Positions 34,765 to 43,480 of a stretch of 64,000 nucleotides of DNA are shown here, piece by piece. The stretch covers positions 2,418,001-2,482,000 of the forward strand of contig CP034120.1 of NCBI GenBank assembly GCA_003856375.1, read 5' to 3'. Position numbers and translations under genes: made by a program. The notes beneath the pieces were generated by a model that ran no database searches, was not told the DNA's origin, and was given only the letters and a program-made list of their open reading frames with translations. Position 1 is the stretch's first letter, and each line of letters opens with the position of its first letter. The stretch is from Glaciecola amylolytica (lineage in GTDB: Bacteria > Bacteroidota > Bacteroidia > Flavobacteriales_D > Crocinitomicaceae).

Positions 34765-36093
34765 GTGATTTTAGTACTAACCTATTCACTTATTTCGTTA
34801 TTTATAGCCTGGATTTGGGTTGATTACTTTCGTCTGATTGATATTCATCACAAAAACAGCTTCTTTCACGTAGTTATTGCTTTTATCCTCGGAGGAAGCT
34901 CTGTATTTCTTGTTTTCGGGGCGCATGAATACCTGCTGAACGGCATCAGCCTGAGTATTAACGGAGATCTTCTGAATGATCTTGCGTTTGCTATTTTTCA
35001 GGTTGGAATGCTCGAGGAATTTTCCAAGTTCTGTGCTTTTCTGGTCTTCTTCTTGTTCTTCAGGTCTCATTTAAAAGAACCGATTGACTATCTGATGTAT
35101 GTTTCTGTTTGCGCACTTGGTTTTTCAGCTGTGGAACATGTGATGTATTTCAGTAAAAATGGGCCTGAAATCATCGATGGCCGGGCAATTCTTTCAACCG
35201 TAGGACATATGTTTGATACTTCAATCATTGCATACGGACTCATTTTGTTCCGGTTTAAACGAGCAAAAAATACTTTTCTAACCGTTTTGGGATGTTTCCT
35301 GCTGGCTTCTCTCGCTCATGGAATCTACGATTTCTTCCTGATGTATCCACCACTGGATAAAATCGGGTGGCTTTTTACGGTTCTTTACTTTTTAGTAACG
35401 ATTTCGGTCTTTGCGGTCATTCTGAACAACTCCATCAACAATTCTCCATATTTCAGTTACAAAGAAATCATCGACTCTTCCTTTGTTCTTAAACGAATCC
35501 TGATTTACTACGGAATCATCTTTTCAGCTCAGTTTCTGTTGACTTTACTGGATCACTCTTTGGAATGGAGTATTTCATCACTGGTGTTTTCTATCCTGTT
35601 CTCAGGAACGATCATCATTTTGACCATTGGTCGTTTAAGCCGTTTTAATCTGGTCAGAGGCCGCTGGGAAAAAATCAAGCTGGAATTTCCTTTCAAAATT
35701 ACGATTGGCTCCCAATCCGGAAACAGACTTGCAATCAAAGGTGAAAACTTCAACGAAGCGCATATCAATCCGTTTATGGAGACCACTTTTTATCTGAAAC
35801 CGGTTTCACAGCAATCCAATTACCTTCAGGTAAAAAAATTGGCCTATATGGAACACAAAGTTGTTTCAAAAAACAGCGATGTGTTTTATGTGATCCGCAT
35901 TTATGAAAGTGATCAAACAAGCAATTACACCATTCATTTGCTGCGTGCAAAGTTTACGCATCCCAATATGGTCAAGGATAAATATCCGATCGTCGGGGTT
36001 TTGAAAGTGGAAAATAATCAGGCAACAGCAGATTACAAATCGATTAAGAAGTATTCGTTTAAGGAATATGCTGTTTTGTTACCGATAAATTGA
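34765..36093 (+). CDS. PrsW family intramembrane protease-like protein
   Basis: The 442-residue protein has about 8-9 membrane segments in its first 300 residues. The PrsW signature residues are all visible: Glu84-Glu85 in MLEEFSKF, Glu124 in GFSAVEHVMY, His148 in TVGHMF and His185 in LASLAHGIYDF. A soluble strand-rich tail (about 310-442) is extra to the core family. PrsW-type enzymes cleave membrane substrates such as anti-sigma factors. The GTG start at 34765 is one base after the stop of the upstream gene; no ATG fits the first membrane helix better. Coupling to the preceding exported protein suggests they act together, for example as substrate or regulator; this is inference. Confidence 0.82.
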   Translation: MILVLTYSLISLFIAWIWVDYFRLIDIHHKNSFFHVVIAFILGGSSVFLVFGAHEYLLNGISLSINGDLLNDLAFAIFQVGMLEEFSKFCAFLVFFLFFRSHLKEPIDYLMYVSVCALGFSAVEHVMYFSKNGPEIIDGRAILSTVGHMFDTSIIAYGLILFRFKRAKNTFLTVLGCFLLASLAHGIYDFFLMYPPLDKIGWLFTVLYFLVTISVFAVILNNSINNSPYFSYKEIIDSSFVLKRILIYYGIIFSAQFLLTLLDHSLEWSISSLVFSILFSGTIIILTIGRLSRFNLVRGRWEKIKLEFPFKITIGSQSGNRLAIKGENFNEAHINPFMETTFYLKPVSQQSNYLQVKKLAYMEHKVVSKNSDVFYVIRIYESDQTSNYTIHLLRAKFTHPNMVKDKYPIVGVLKVENNQATADYKSIKKYSFKEYAVLLPIN

Positions 36094-36170
36094 GTCAAGA
36101 CTTTCAAAGACAAGAGTCAGAATGAATTCGCAATTGATAAACCAATTTCAATCCTGCTTCTCAAAGTCTT

Positions 36171-37625
36171 TCATACTGAACCTGTCGAAGCATCATTTTC
36201 AACCAGTTCCTCCAGCAAATTAACGGTATACAATTGCTCACTCGCCCGTGTCACTGCAGTATACAACCAGCGCAAAAAGGAGAAATCCAATTGTTCGGGT
36301 TCCAGATAACCGTGATCCACAAAAACAGTTGCCCATTGCCCACCCTGCGATTTGTGGCAGGTAACAGCATAAGCAAACTTGATCTGTAAGGCATTAAAGT
36401 AAGGCGATTTCATAATTTCCTGATAACGTTTCTGCTTGTTTCGCTCGTGCATGAAATCTTTCTCGATCTCGAAAAACAACAGCTTCAGAAAATTCCTGTC
36501 GAGATTCGGTTGTTCAATAGAAAGCGTGTCCATAAATGCAATGGCTTCAAAACGATCCAGATCGGGATAATCGATCAGGGAAACCTCCAAATGCGCAAAA
36601 CGAACATCGTAAACGGTCTCAATCTTCCGGATGCGATGCACTTTCAACAACTCGCCATTCGCAATAAAACCGGCAGAACTGAGTGGATCAAGCCAAAAAT
36701 AATTGTTCTTGACAACCATCAACAGATCTCCGCCGCAAAGCTCTTCTTCCATCATCAGAATCCGGTTGCGGATATGCTGATTGTAGAGATTTGCCCGTTT
36801 ATTCGACCGGGTGACGATCATCACTTCATCGGCGCCGCAATTGCTGTATGAAGATTCTATTTTCTCAATCAGTTCATCACCGGGAATCGCTTTTACATCC
36901 GAAAAAGAATGCAGATCAAGCTGTGGAATCGTTTCCTGAACCTGAGCCTGCCGGATGCGTGTTGCGTTCTCCAGAATTCCGGAATCTTCCCGCTGCCTCA
37001 CAACAGATGTCAATCCGTAAACCGTGAAATGAACCAAAGGAAAATGCTGATCGAGATACGCAGTACTTAGCGCCGGACTTTCATCAGCCCCCACAGGTGG
37101 AAGTTGTCCTTCATCTCCCAGCAAAATCAGTTTACAATTCTCACCACTTAAAGCATACTGAAAAACATCTTCCAGCAAATTCCTCGAAACACTTCCATCC
37201 GATTGGAGGGAATAATCTCCGATCATTGAGGCTTCATCAATAATAAAAATCGTGTTTTTGGATTTGTTCGGAACCAATTGCAACTTCACACTTCCGTCCG
37301 GTCCGGCTCCGGTAAAATAAATACGTTTGTGAATCGTAGTTGCCGGCATTTTAGAGCGCAGTGAGAGCACTTTCGCCGCACGTCCGGTTGGTGCCATAAG
37401 CACCGTTCGCCGTTTCATGACATTCAAAGCCTGAATATAAGCCCCCAGAATACTGGTTTTTCCTGTTCCCGCATATCCTTTGAGAATGAAACAAGACGGA
37501 TTTTCCTTTTCAAACGTAAACCCAGCCAAATGACGAATCAAAACATCCTGTTCTTCGTTGGGCCTGTGGCCGAAAAAAGACAAAATCAAGCGATAACATT
37601 CTTCCTGAAAAGACACTGAATCCAT
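36171..37625 (-). CDS. RecD/Dda-type ATP-dependent DNA helicase
   Basis: The 484-residue protein is a superfamily 1B helicase. Walker A is GYAGTGKTS at residues 50-58; motif II is IFIIDEAS; LILLGDEGQLPPVG is motif III; and TCHKSQGGQWATVFVD with LYTAVTRASEQLY forms the C-terminal UvrD_C_2 motifs. It lacks the N-terminal RecD2 extension, so it is the short form widespread in Bacteroidota. It should unwind DNA 5' to 3' using ATP; the exact pathway (repair, recombination) is not given by context. The last residues (ASTGSV) derive from a CTTCGACAGG-TTCAG motif that resembles a common Bacteroidota repeat, so the natural C-terminus may have been altered. Confidence 0.9.
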   Translation of the reverse strand: MDSVSFQEECYRLILSFFGHRPNEEQDVLIRHLAGFTFEKENPSCFILKGYAGTGKTSILGAYIQALNVMKRRTVLMAPTGRAAKVLSLRSKMPATTIHKRIYFTGAGPDGSVKLQLVPNKSKNTIFIIDEASMIGDYSLQSDGSVSRNLLEDVFQYALSGENCKLILLGDEGQLPPVGADESPALSTAYLDQHFPLVHFTVYGLTSVVRQREDSGILENATRIRQAQVQETIPQLDLHSFSDVKAIPGDELIEKIESSYSNCGADEVMIVTRSNKRANLYNQHIRNRILMMEEELCGGDLLMVVKNNYFWLDPLSSAGFIANGELLKVHRIRKIETVYDVRFAHLEVSLIDYPDLDRFEAIAFMDTLSIEQPNLDRNFLKLLFFEIEKDFMHERNKQKRYQEIMKSPYFNALQIKFAYAVTCHKSQGGQWATVFVDHGYLEPEQLDFSFLRWLYTAVTRASEQLYTVNLLEELVENDASTGSV

Positions 37626-37784
37626 TGTATAAAATTACGCATTCCTTTATATTCTGCCTTGTCAATTCGAGTTTTCCGACTTTTGGTTGGGAAGTATCGA
37701 GAATAAGAGGCAGAATAATGTATTGAGAACAAATAGACAGACCGGCTCAGAAGAGTTTTGCTATATTTGTAGAAAACGAGATTT

Positions 37785-38534
37785 GTGCAATTAATACTAG
37801 AAATTACTCAGCAAAGCATTGCAGCTTTCCAACTTGCTGGAGGTGAAATCCAGTTGCTGGAAAAAGCCGGTTGTACGAAAAAAACCGATGCCGGATATAA
37901 AGAAGTATTGACACAGGTTATCGAGAAAGTGGGAAATCTGGATCGTTTTGAAAACTTCTCCTGTTCTTATTTTGCTCAGGAATTTTGTTTGGTTCCCAAC
38001 TCGCTTTTTGCGGCATCCAATCCCGAAACGCTGTTGCAGTATTCCGTTCACAAACCCATTTCCAAAAGCGATGTGGATTACAACCGTTTGCCGGAATGGA
38101 GCTCTGTTATCGTTTACCAGCTTCCCATGTGGGTGAAATCAGTGTTGATTCTGAAAGCTCCGAGAATCGTTATTCAGCACGAACTGACGCATGTTTTGCG
38201 TTACCTCACAACAGGATCACTGATTCCTCTGCGTTCACATCTGATCATCCATGAAGAGCAATTCTCTCTGGTGGTGCGGAAAGACGGCAATATTGTACAT
38301 ACCAGTGTTCAGGAATACCAAAACGAAGACGATATTATTTATCATCTGGCAACAGTGTTCACCCAACTTCAGATCAATACCAAAAACGAATTGTATATTC
38401 ACGGAACCGGGGATTCGGTAGAAGACATCCAGAAAAAACTGGAAAGTCAACTCAAACGAATCAACCTTTTCGAATCGGTTAAAATAGAAATACAAACTTC
38501 CAATCATCTTCAATTTCAGACATTGTGCGTATAG
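37785..38534 (+). CDS. DUF3822 family protein
   Basis: This 249-residue protein fits the DUF3822 family, which in Bacteroidota almost always lies directly before rsmD and coaD, as here. It has an actin/ASKHA-like look: two halves each starting with strands and a helix (FCLVPNSLFAASNPETLLQYS, then SHLIIHEEQFSLVVRKDGNIV). No catalytic motif is evident. The start is GTG at 37785; a TATATTTG box at 37762-37769 is a likely -7 element, leaving a leader of only about 10 nt. The 3' end overlaps rsmD by 10 nt, implying coupled translation. Function is unknown; a role in coenzyme A or ribosome assembly is guessed only from neighbours. Confidence 0.85.
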   Translation: MQLILEITQQSIAAFQLAGGEIQLLEKAGCTKKTDAGYKEVLTQVIEKVGNLDRFENFSCSYFAQEFCLVPNSLFAASNPETLLQYSVHKPISKSDVDYNRLPEWSSVIVYQLPMWVKSVLILKAPRIVIQHELTHVLRYLTTGSLIPLRSHLIIHEEQFSLVVRKDGNIVHTSVQEYQNEDDIIYHLATVFTQLQINTKNELYIHGTGDSVEDIQKKLESQLKRINLFESVKIEIQTSNHLQFQTLCV

Positions 38535-39064
38535 TAAGAGGCATTTATAAGGCCAGAAGATTTAGTCCACCAAAAAGTTTTCCTTCAAGACCGACAACCG
38601 ATTTTGCCAAGGAAGGGATTTTTAATATTCTGGAAAACAGATACAGTCTGTTGAATATGAATATCCTCGATCTGTGTGCCGGAACAGGAAACATTTCTCT
38701 GGAATTTTTGTCCAGAGAAGCAGGAAATGTGACTTCCGTGGATAAACATCCCGTGTGTATCAAATTCATGTACAAACTAAAAAAAGAACTCGGGATCGAA
38801 GATGAATGGCTGATTACCAAAAATGAAGTACGGAATTATCTGGAACAATGTGCCGATACTTTTGATTTGATTTTTGCCGATCCTCCCTATGATTTAACGT
38901 TCCACAAAGACCTCGTTCGTCTGATTCGTGAACGAAAATTATTGAACGAAGGCGGAATTTGTCTGATTGAACACGGAAAACAGACAGATTTAAGTGTGGA
39001 AGAAGGATATTTAGAAACCCGAAACTTCGGTAATGTTTACTTTAGTTTCTTTCAATTTGATTGA
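38525..39064 (+). CDS. rsmD: 16S rRNA (guanine(966)-N2)-methyltransferase RsmD
   Basis: The 179-residue protein begins MRIVRGIYKARRFSPPKSFPSRPTTDFAKEGIFNIL in compact form (R-P-T-T-D-x-x-K-E-x-I-F is the RsmD signature). It has the SAM-binding motif LDLCAGTGNISLEFLSREA and the catalytic DPPYDL motif (residues about 119-124). It methylates N2 of G966 in 16S rRNA during 30S assembly, in the cytoplasm. The GTG start at 38525 overlaps the DUF3822 gene by 10 nt. It ends one base before the coaD ATG, so translation of the operon is coupled. Length agrees with the family. Confidence 0.95.
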   Translation: MRIVRGIYKARRFSPPKSFPSRPTTDFAKEGIFNILENRYSLLNMNILDLCAGTGNISLEFLSREAGNVTSVDKHPVCIKFMYKLKKELGIEDEWLITKNEVRNYLEQCADTFDLIFADPPYDLTFHKDLVRLIRERKLLNEGGICLIEHGKQTDLSVEEGYLETRNFGNVYFSFFQFD

Positions 39065-39065
39065 C

Positions 39066-39527
39066 ATGAAAAAAAGTGCTTGTTTTCCGGGATCTTTTGA
39101 TCCTTTTACCAAAGGTCATGAAGACATTATTCGAAAAGGTCTGGATCTTTTTGACGAGATTGTCATAGCAGTTGGAGTTAATTCAAGTAAAAGCTACCTC
39201 TTCCCGCTTGAAAACAGACTCAATCACATCAAAAGCTGTTTTGAGAACGAACCGAAGATCCGAGTGATTACCTATCAGAAACTGACCGTCGATATGTGCA
39301 AGGATGAAGGTTGCAATTATATTCTCCGCGGATTGAGAGATGTGAAAGATTTCAACTACGAAGTCCCGATCGCATTGATGAATCGCTCGATGAGTGAAAT
39401 AGAAACCGTTTTTCTGATTCCGGATACCTCCCTGTTTGCTATCAATGCAACCATTATTCGGGAGATTTACAAAAATGGCGGGAAAATTGATAAGTATGTA
39501 ACGAATTTCGAACAACTCGTTAATTAG
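39066..39527 (+). CDS. coaD: Pantetheine-phosphate adenylyltransferase CoaD
   Basis: From the ATG at 39066 the enzyme has 153 residues, the normal size; an upstream in-frame start at 39033 would lie within rsmD and is rejected. The nucleotide-binding motif CFPGSFDPFTKGHEDII and the central LRGLRDVKDFNYEVPIALMNR are clear. It transfers AMP from ATP to 4'-phosphopantetheine, the fourth step of CoA synthesis. The C-terminal ISSS/T-x-x-RE motif reads INATIIREI here, so the two Ser are Asn and Ala. Asn is found in other Flavobacteriales, to my recollection, so activity is expected. Confidence 0.94.
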   Translation: MKKSACFPGSFDPFTKGHEDIIRKGLDLFDEIVIAVGVNSSKSYLFPLENRLNHIKSCFENEPKIRVITYQKLTVDMCKDEGCNYILRGLRDVKDFNYEVPIALMNRSMSEIETVFLIPDTSLFAINATIIREIYKNGGKIDKYVTNFEQLVN

Positions 39528-39529
39528 AC

Positions 39530-40966
39530 ATGAACAAATATGTGCTTCTTTTTTTCCTTTTTTCTTTAGGACTTTCCGGAACTTACGCTCAATCTGTCAC
39601 CGAAATAACCGGCTATGCTCCGGCATACATCGGAAAAGAGGTAGAGTTGTATGAAATTTCAGATTTCATTACGTTGAGAGAAGAACGGATTGCTTCCACA
39701 ACCGTAAAAGCGGATAGTACTTTCAGTTTGGTTTTCAATCTGGATCAAACCCGGAAGTTAGTTCTGAAGTCAGCGAATAACAAAGCGAATTTGTTTGCAA
39801 ACCCCGGTGCGAAATACGAAGTGTTCCTTCCGGAAAAAAACAAGTATGATACCTACAATCCTTCCGGGAATTTTATCGAGCTTTCGTTTTTTAACCTCGA
39901 CAACAAAGACATCAACTATAAAATCCTGGAATTCAATCGCTGGAATGATGAATTTGTAGCGAGATATTATACCAAAAACAACGCAGACTCCAAGTATTTC
40001 GTAGCCCGTCTCGATACTTTTAAAATGGATGTCGAAAAGTATTATCAGGCCGATACGGCAGATAAATTCTTTGGCTATCACCGCAAATATTCGATTGCAA
40101 AACTGGATGATCTGCGTTTTATGGGAAGCAGAAATCAATATGAGAAGTATGATTTCTACATTCGGTCGGCTTCCGTTTATTATCAAAGCGAGGCTTACTT
40201 TCAGTACATCAATCATTTTTACGAAAAATTGCTTCCTCGAATCAATTCGGAGATCAATAACCGCATTTACCTCGGAATTCTGAAGTCGAGCCCTTCTGCG
40301 ATTTACAATGCCATGGGAAAAGAGTACACGCTTCAGCACAATTACAAACTGCGCGAGTTGGTGATGCTCAAAACCCTTTCCGAGTGTTTTTACGAAAAAG
40401 ATTATCCGCAAACGAATATTCTGACCGTTTTAGACAGCGTTTCCAAATTCGGCTTATTTCCCGAAAACCGCATTGTTGCACAAAACATTCATTTCCGCCT
40501 GACGGAATTGAGTCAAGGCTCAAAAGCCCCGGATTTCCTGCTTAAAAGCGACAATAAGGATCTGACACTTCAGAGTTTCAGTAAGAAATATCTGTATTTG
40601 TTTTTTGTAGATCCCAACAGTTTGGACAACAGCAAACAAATGAATCTGTTGAAACCGATCTATGAACGTTATAAGGACATTGCCAATTTTGTGATGATCT
40701 ACAAAGAAAAAGCAGACGGCAGTATTGATCTGACAAAGCTGAAAAACGAATACCCGTGGACCGTTGTTTCCAGTAAGGAAAACAACTCGGTTTTTAAGAA
40801 CTACAATGTGGTTAATTACCCGTATTACGTATTAATCGATCCCTTTGGTTATGTGATCAATGCTCCGGCTCTGGGGCCTGTTCCGAATGGTGTGTACGAA
40901 ACAATTGACCGGACCTTTTTCATGATCAAGAAAGCACTTAAAGACGGAAACGGATCAGATCGCTAA
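39530..40966 (+). CDS. Exported thioredoxin-fold (TlpA-like) protein without CxxC
   Basis: The 478-residue protein has a signal peptide ending SGTYAQ (about 21). An N-terminal strand-rich domain of the DUF4369 style follows (about 22-110), then a long helical middle (120-310) and a C-terminal thioredoxin-like domain (about 325-470: GSKAPDFLLKSDNKDLTLQS, then YLYLFFVDPNSLDNSKQMNLL). The usual WCxxC is replaced by VDPNSLDNS, so it cannot act as a disulfide oxidoreductase. The cis-Pro region YPYYVLIDPFGYVI is preserved. It starts 2 bp after coaD and is the last gene of the operon. The role is unknown; periplasmic location is inferred from the signal. Confidence 0.8.
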   Translation: MNKYVLLFFLFSLGLSGTYAQSVTEITGYAPAYIGKEVELYEISDFITLREERIASTTVKADSTFSLVFNLDQTRKLVLKSANNKANLFANPGAKYEVFLPEKNKYDTYNPSGNFIELSFFNLDNKDINYKILEFNRWNDEFVARYYTKNNADSKYFVARLDTFKMDVEKYYQADTADKFFGYHRKYSIAKLDDLRFMGSRNQYEKYDFYIRSASVYYQSEAYFQYINHFYEKLLPRINSEINNRIYLGILKSSPSAIYNAMGKEYTLQHNYKLRELVMLKTLSECFYEKDYPQTNILTVLDSVSKFGLFPENRIVAQNIHFRLTELSQGSKAPDFLLKSDNKDLTLQSFSKKYLYLFFVDPNSLDNSKQMNLLKPIYERYKDIANFVMIYKEKADGSIDLTKLKNEYPWTVVSSKENNSVFKNYNVVNYPYYVLIDPFGYVINAPALGPVPNGVYETIDRTFFMIKKALKDGNGSDR

Positions 40967-41019
40967 ATAGTAGGCGCTTAATTCACGAATTCGAGTTATT
41001 TTTACAAGAAAAACTCAGA

Positions 41020-41604
41020 ATGCGTTACAATCTAAGTGAAGTAACAGCGATTATTCGTGATCGCAGAACAATTTATCCGGAACAATACAGTACTCGAAAA
41101 ATCCACAGAGAGCAAATCGAATTATTATTAAACAACGCTATCTGGGCTCCCACTCACGGAATGACGCAGCCTTGGAGATTCATCGTTTTTCAGGACAATG
41201 CGTTACTTGATTTATCAGAAACATTAGGAAAAGTTTACCTCACTGAAATTCCGAAGGAGAAACAGCTTGACAGTAAACTGGGAAAACTCATGAACCGGCC
41301 GAAAATGGCAAGCGCTGTCATTGCAATTATTCTCAACCGGGAAGAAGATACAAAAATCACTGAAGAAGATGATTTTGCTGCTATTTCCTGTGCCGTACAA
41401 AATATGCACCTCACAGCAACAGCTCAGGGAATCGGTGCTTTCTGGTCAACTCCCGGAGTGATCAAATTTGAATCCTTCAGCAACTTTTTGGAGCTGGAAA
41501 AAGGACAACGTTGTGTTGGTTTGTTTTATTTGGGTTATCCTGCAATCGAATGGCCGAAAGGACAACGTAAACCAATTGAATATGTAACCGAATGGAAGCA
41601 ATAA
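41020..41604 (+). CDS. Nitroreductase family protein
   Basis: The 194-residue protein matches the nitroreductase/oxidoreductase fold that binds FMN. It has the N-terminal IIRDRRTIYPEQYSTRKI (R-R-S/T pattern contacting FMN), the AIWAPTHGMTQPWRFIVFQ block and the closing LFYLGYPAIEWPKGQRKPIEY. It lacks the ~20 C-terminal residues of larger members. Such enzymes reduce nitro groups or quinones using NAD(P)H; the physiological substrate cannot be told. It heads a probable four-gene unit with a barrel protein, a cupin and a CPBP protease (gaps 78, 0 and 1 bp). Confidence 0.92.
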   Translation: MRYNLSEVTAIIRDRRTIYPEQYSTRKIHREQIELLLNNAIWAPTHGMTQPWRFIVFQDNALLDLSETLGKVYLTEIPKEKQLDSKLGKLMNRPKMASAVIAIILNREEDTKITEEDDFAAISCAVQNMHLTATAQGIGAFWSTPGVIKFESFSNFLELEKGQRCVGLFYLGYPAIEWPKGQRKPIEYVTEWKQ

Positions 41605-41682
41605 GCTCCCGTTAAAAGCGTTAAAGTTCCAACGAAACAGCAAGATCGTGCGTTCATGAATAAAGAAAGAAAAACGAAAACA

Positions 41683-42459
41683 ATGCAAAAATCAATCTTA
41701 ATTCTAATCCTTTGTGCTTTTTCCGTTTTTTCTTATGGACAAAAACGGAAGGTAAAGAAGGAACGTTTTCCTTCCTATTTCGGGATTGTGGCATCGCCTG
41801 TTATTCCGAATAATTTCATCGGAGCGGTTCATACCGAAATACAGGATGAAAACAAGATCATGACGGCCGATTTTCACAACAGATGGGGATATACCTTCGG
41901 TGCAACCATTCGAATCGGTTTATCCAAATCCATCAGCATAGAAACCGGAATTTCTCAGGTAAGAAGAATCTACAAGGTGGGTATTTCGATCCCCGATTCC
42001 AATCTTTATGACAGTCAGAAACTGTCTTTCATCAATTATGATGTTCCTTTGAACGCCTTGTTCTACGTTAAATTGACTGAAAAATGGTACATGGATGCTT
42101 CTTTAGGAGTTTCCATCACCCACTACCCTTCAGATGTTCAGGATTCCATGCATCCGACACCCAAAAAATCCATTTTCATTCAGGGAAGAAGAACAGAAAG
42201 TACTTACTTTGCCATGAATGCCGGAATCGGTTTTGAATACAGAACAGAAAAAGCGGGAACCTTCTTTTTAGGTTTCGGAGCTAAAGTTCCCATGAAACAA
42301 CCACTTTTCGGTGTTGCGATCTTACGTCAAAGTGGAACAGGAACACAATTATTTGCTTACAAACCCATTACAGCCGGATATTTCACGATCGATTTCAGGT
42401 ATTTCATACCTACTCCCAAGAAAAAGAAAAATGCCGGAAATAAAAGCGTTATCGAATAG
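41683..42459 (+). CDS. Outer-membrane beta-barrel-like protein
   Basis: From the ATG at 41683 the protein has 258 residues with a signal ending FSYGQ. An in-frame ATG nine codons upstream (41656) is possible but adds a run of charged residues. The mature chain begins KRKVKKERFPSYFGIVASPV and then alternates amphipathic strands, as in small porin-like proteins of the PorT/outer membrane barrel group. Examples are WGYTFGATIRIGLSKSISIE, WYMDASLGVSITHYP and GFEYRTEKAGTFFLGFGAK, ending in a barrel-type strand YFTIDFRYFIP. A C-terminal lysine-rich tail follows. Ligand and partner are unknown. The stop is immediately followed by the ATG of the DUF985 gene. Confidence 0.72.
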   Translation: MQKSILILILCAFSVFSYGQKRKVKKERFPSYFGIVASPVIPNNFIGAVHTEIQDENKIMTADFHNRWGYTFGATIRIGLSKSISIETGISQVRRIYKVGISIPDSNLYDSQKLSFINYDVPLNALFYVKLTEKWYMDASLGVSITHYPSDVQDSMHPTPKKSIFIQGRRTESTYFAMNAGIGFEYRTEKAGTFFLGFGAKVPMKQPLFGVAILRQSGTGTQLFAYKPITAGYFTIDFRYFIPTPKKKKNAGNKSVIE

Positions 42460-42942
42460 ATGGAAATTCCCCAAAGAGCCAGAGAGATCATAGAAGCATT
42501 TGATCTTAAAAGTCATCCGGAAGGCGGTTTTTATGTTGAAACCTATCGTTCTTCCGAAACTATTTCAGGTAAAAACAGACAACTCTTTACGAGTATTTAC
42601 TTTCTCATCACCGGAAACAGCTGTTCCCGATTTCATCGCATCCAGTCGGATGAATGCTGGTACTTTCACGAAGGATCGCCCCTGCTTGTTCAAAGCCTTT
42701 TGCCGGATGGAACTCATCAGACAATTGAATTGGGAATGAATCTGAATCAGGGAGAAGTTCCTTTTCATGTTGTCCCTGCACGTACTATTTTCGGCTCACA
42801 TCTGAAGAACGACGAAGGCTACGCTTTTGTATCCTGTGCAGTTGCTCCGGGCTTTGATTTCGAAGATTTTGAATTGTTTTCGACTGAAGAACTTCTGAAA
42901 TCCTATCCGCAGCATCAATCCATTATTGAAAAACTGACGTAA
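42460..42942 (+). CDS. Cupin domain protein (DUF985/Cupin_5)
   Basis: This 160-residue protein is a single-domain cupin of the DUF985 family: SHPEGGFYVETYRS, TSIYFLITGNSCSRFHRIQSDECWYFHEGSPL (cupin metal-side motif with the His and Glu) and VPARTIFGSHLKNDEGYAFVSCAVAPGFDFEDFE are the expected blocks. Structural members are dimeric beta-barrels of unknown enzymatic role; plant and fungal relatives have been linked to sugar or hormone binding. Start ATG directly follows the stop of the upstream gene. One base separates it from the CPBP gene, so co-transcription is near certain. Confidence 0.92.
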   Translation: MEIPQRAREIIEAFDLKSHPEGGFYVETYRSSETISGKNRQLFTSIYFLITGNSCSRFHRIQSDECWYFHEGSPLLVQSLLPDGTHQTIELGMNLNQGEVPFHVVPARTIFGSHLKNDEGYAFVSCAVAPGFDFEDFELFSTEELLKSYPQHQSIIEKLT

Positions 42943-42943
42943 G

Positions 42944-43480
42944 ATGTCGAAGTGGCGGGTTTACCTGATGGGATTTGTAACCCTGCTGATGGCTCCGCTG
43001 GGATGGCTCTTATGTGGAATGCCTCCAGTTCTGGAATTCCTTCAACTCGACGGACTCACCAGTATCTGGACGCTGATCGGCATCGAATTCGGAGTTTGCT
43101 TCGGAATTCTGATGTTGATTTTCACCAATACCGAAAGTGCCAGAAAGAGTTTTTCCATGCAGCATCAGTTGATCAAATCGCTCAGATTAAACTTTTTCGA
43201 TATCCTGTTTTTGTCACTTTGTGCCGGTTTCGGTGAAGAAATCCTGTTCAGAGTAGCAGTACAGCAATGGCTTCCACCTGTTTTAGCTTCTATTGCCTTT
43301 GTGGCAATCCACGGTTATATTTTACCCAATGATCTCGAAACAACCAAATACGGGTTATTGGTTTGTTTGTTTATCATCGTTCTGAGCTACGCCATTTCAG
43401 GAGAACAGGGATTGTGGTTCTGCATTGCCGCTCATGCCAGCTACGACTTCGTATTGTTCTATTTCTGGGGAAAGGATTAA
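42944..43480 (+). CDS. CPBP family intramembrane metalloprotease
   Basis: This 178-residue membrane protein has about five hydrophobic segments. The CPBP/CAAX-like motif EExxxR is present as GEEILFR (Glu98, Glu99, Arg103). A first His lies in FVAIHGY (His123) and a later one near the end in CIAAHASYDF. These residues bind a catalytic metal in the family. Substrates are unknown; family members process prenylated or membrane proteins and sometimes confer bacteriocin immunity. It is the last gene of the nitroreductase unit and its stop overlaps the end of the convergent LRR gene by four bases. Confidence 0.85.
   Translation: MSKWRVYLMGFVTLLMAPLGWLLCGMPPVLEFLQLDGLTSIWTLIGIEFGVCFGILMLIFTNTESARKSFSMQHQLIKSLRLNFFDILFLSLCAGFGEEILFRVAVQQWLPPVLASIAFVAIHGYILPNDLETTKYGLLVCLFIIVLSYAISGEQGLWFCIAAHASYDFVLFYFWGKD

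Noticed and set aside
39033-39065. Upstream start for coaD
   Set aside because: It lies inside rsmD and adds residues absent from CoaD; the ATG at 39066 starts exactly at the nucleotide-binding motif.
39530-40966. Thiol-disulfide oxidoreductase
   Set aside because: No CxxC motif in the thioredoxin-like part.
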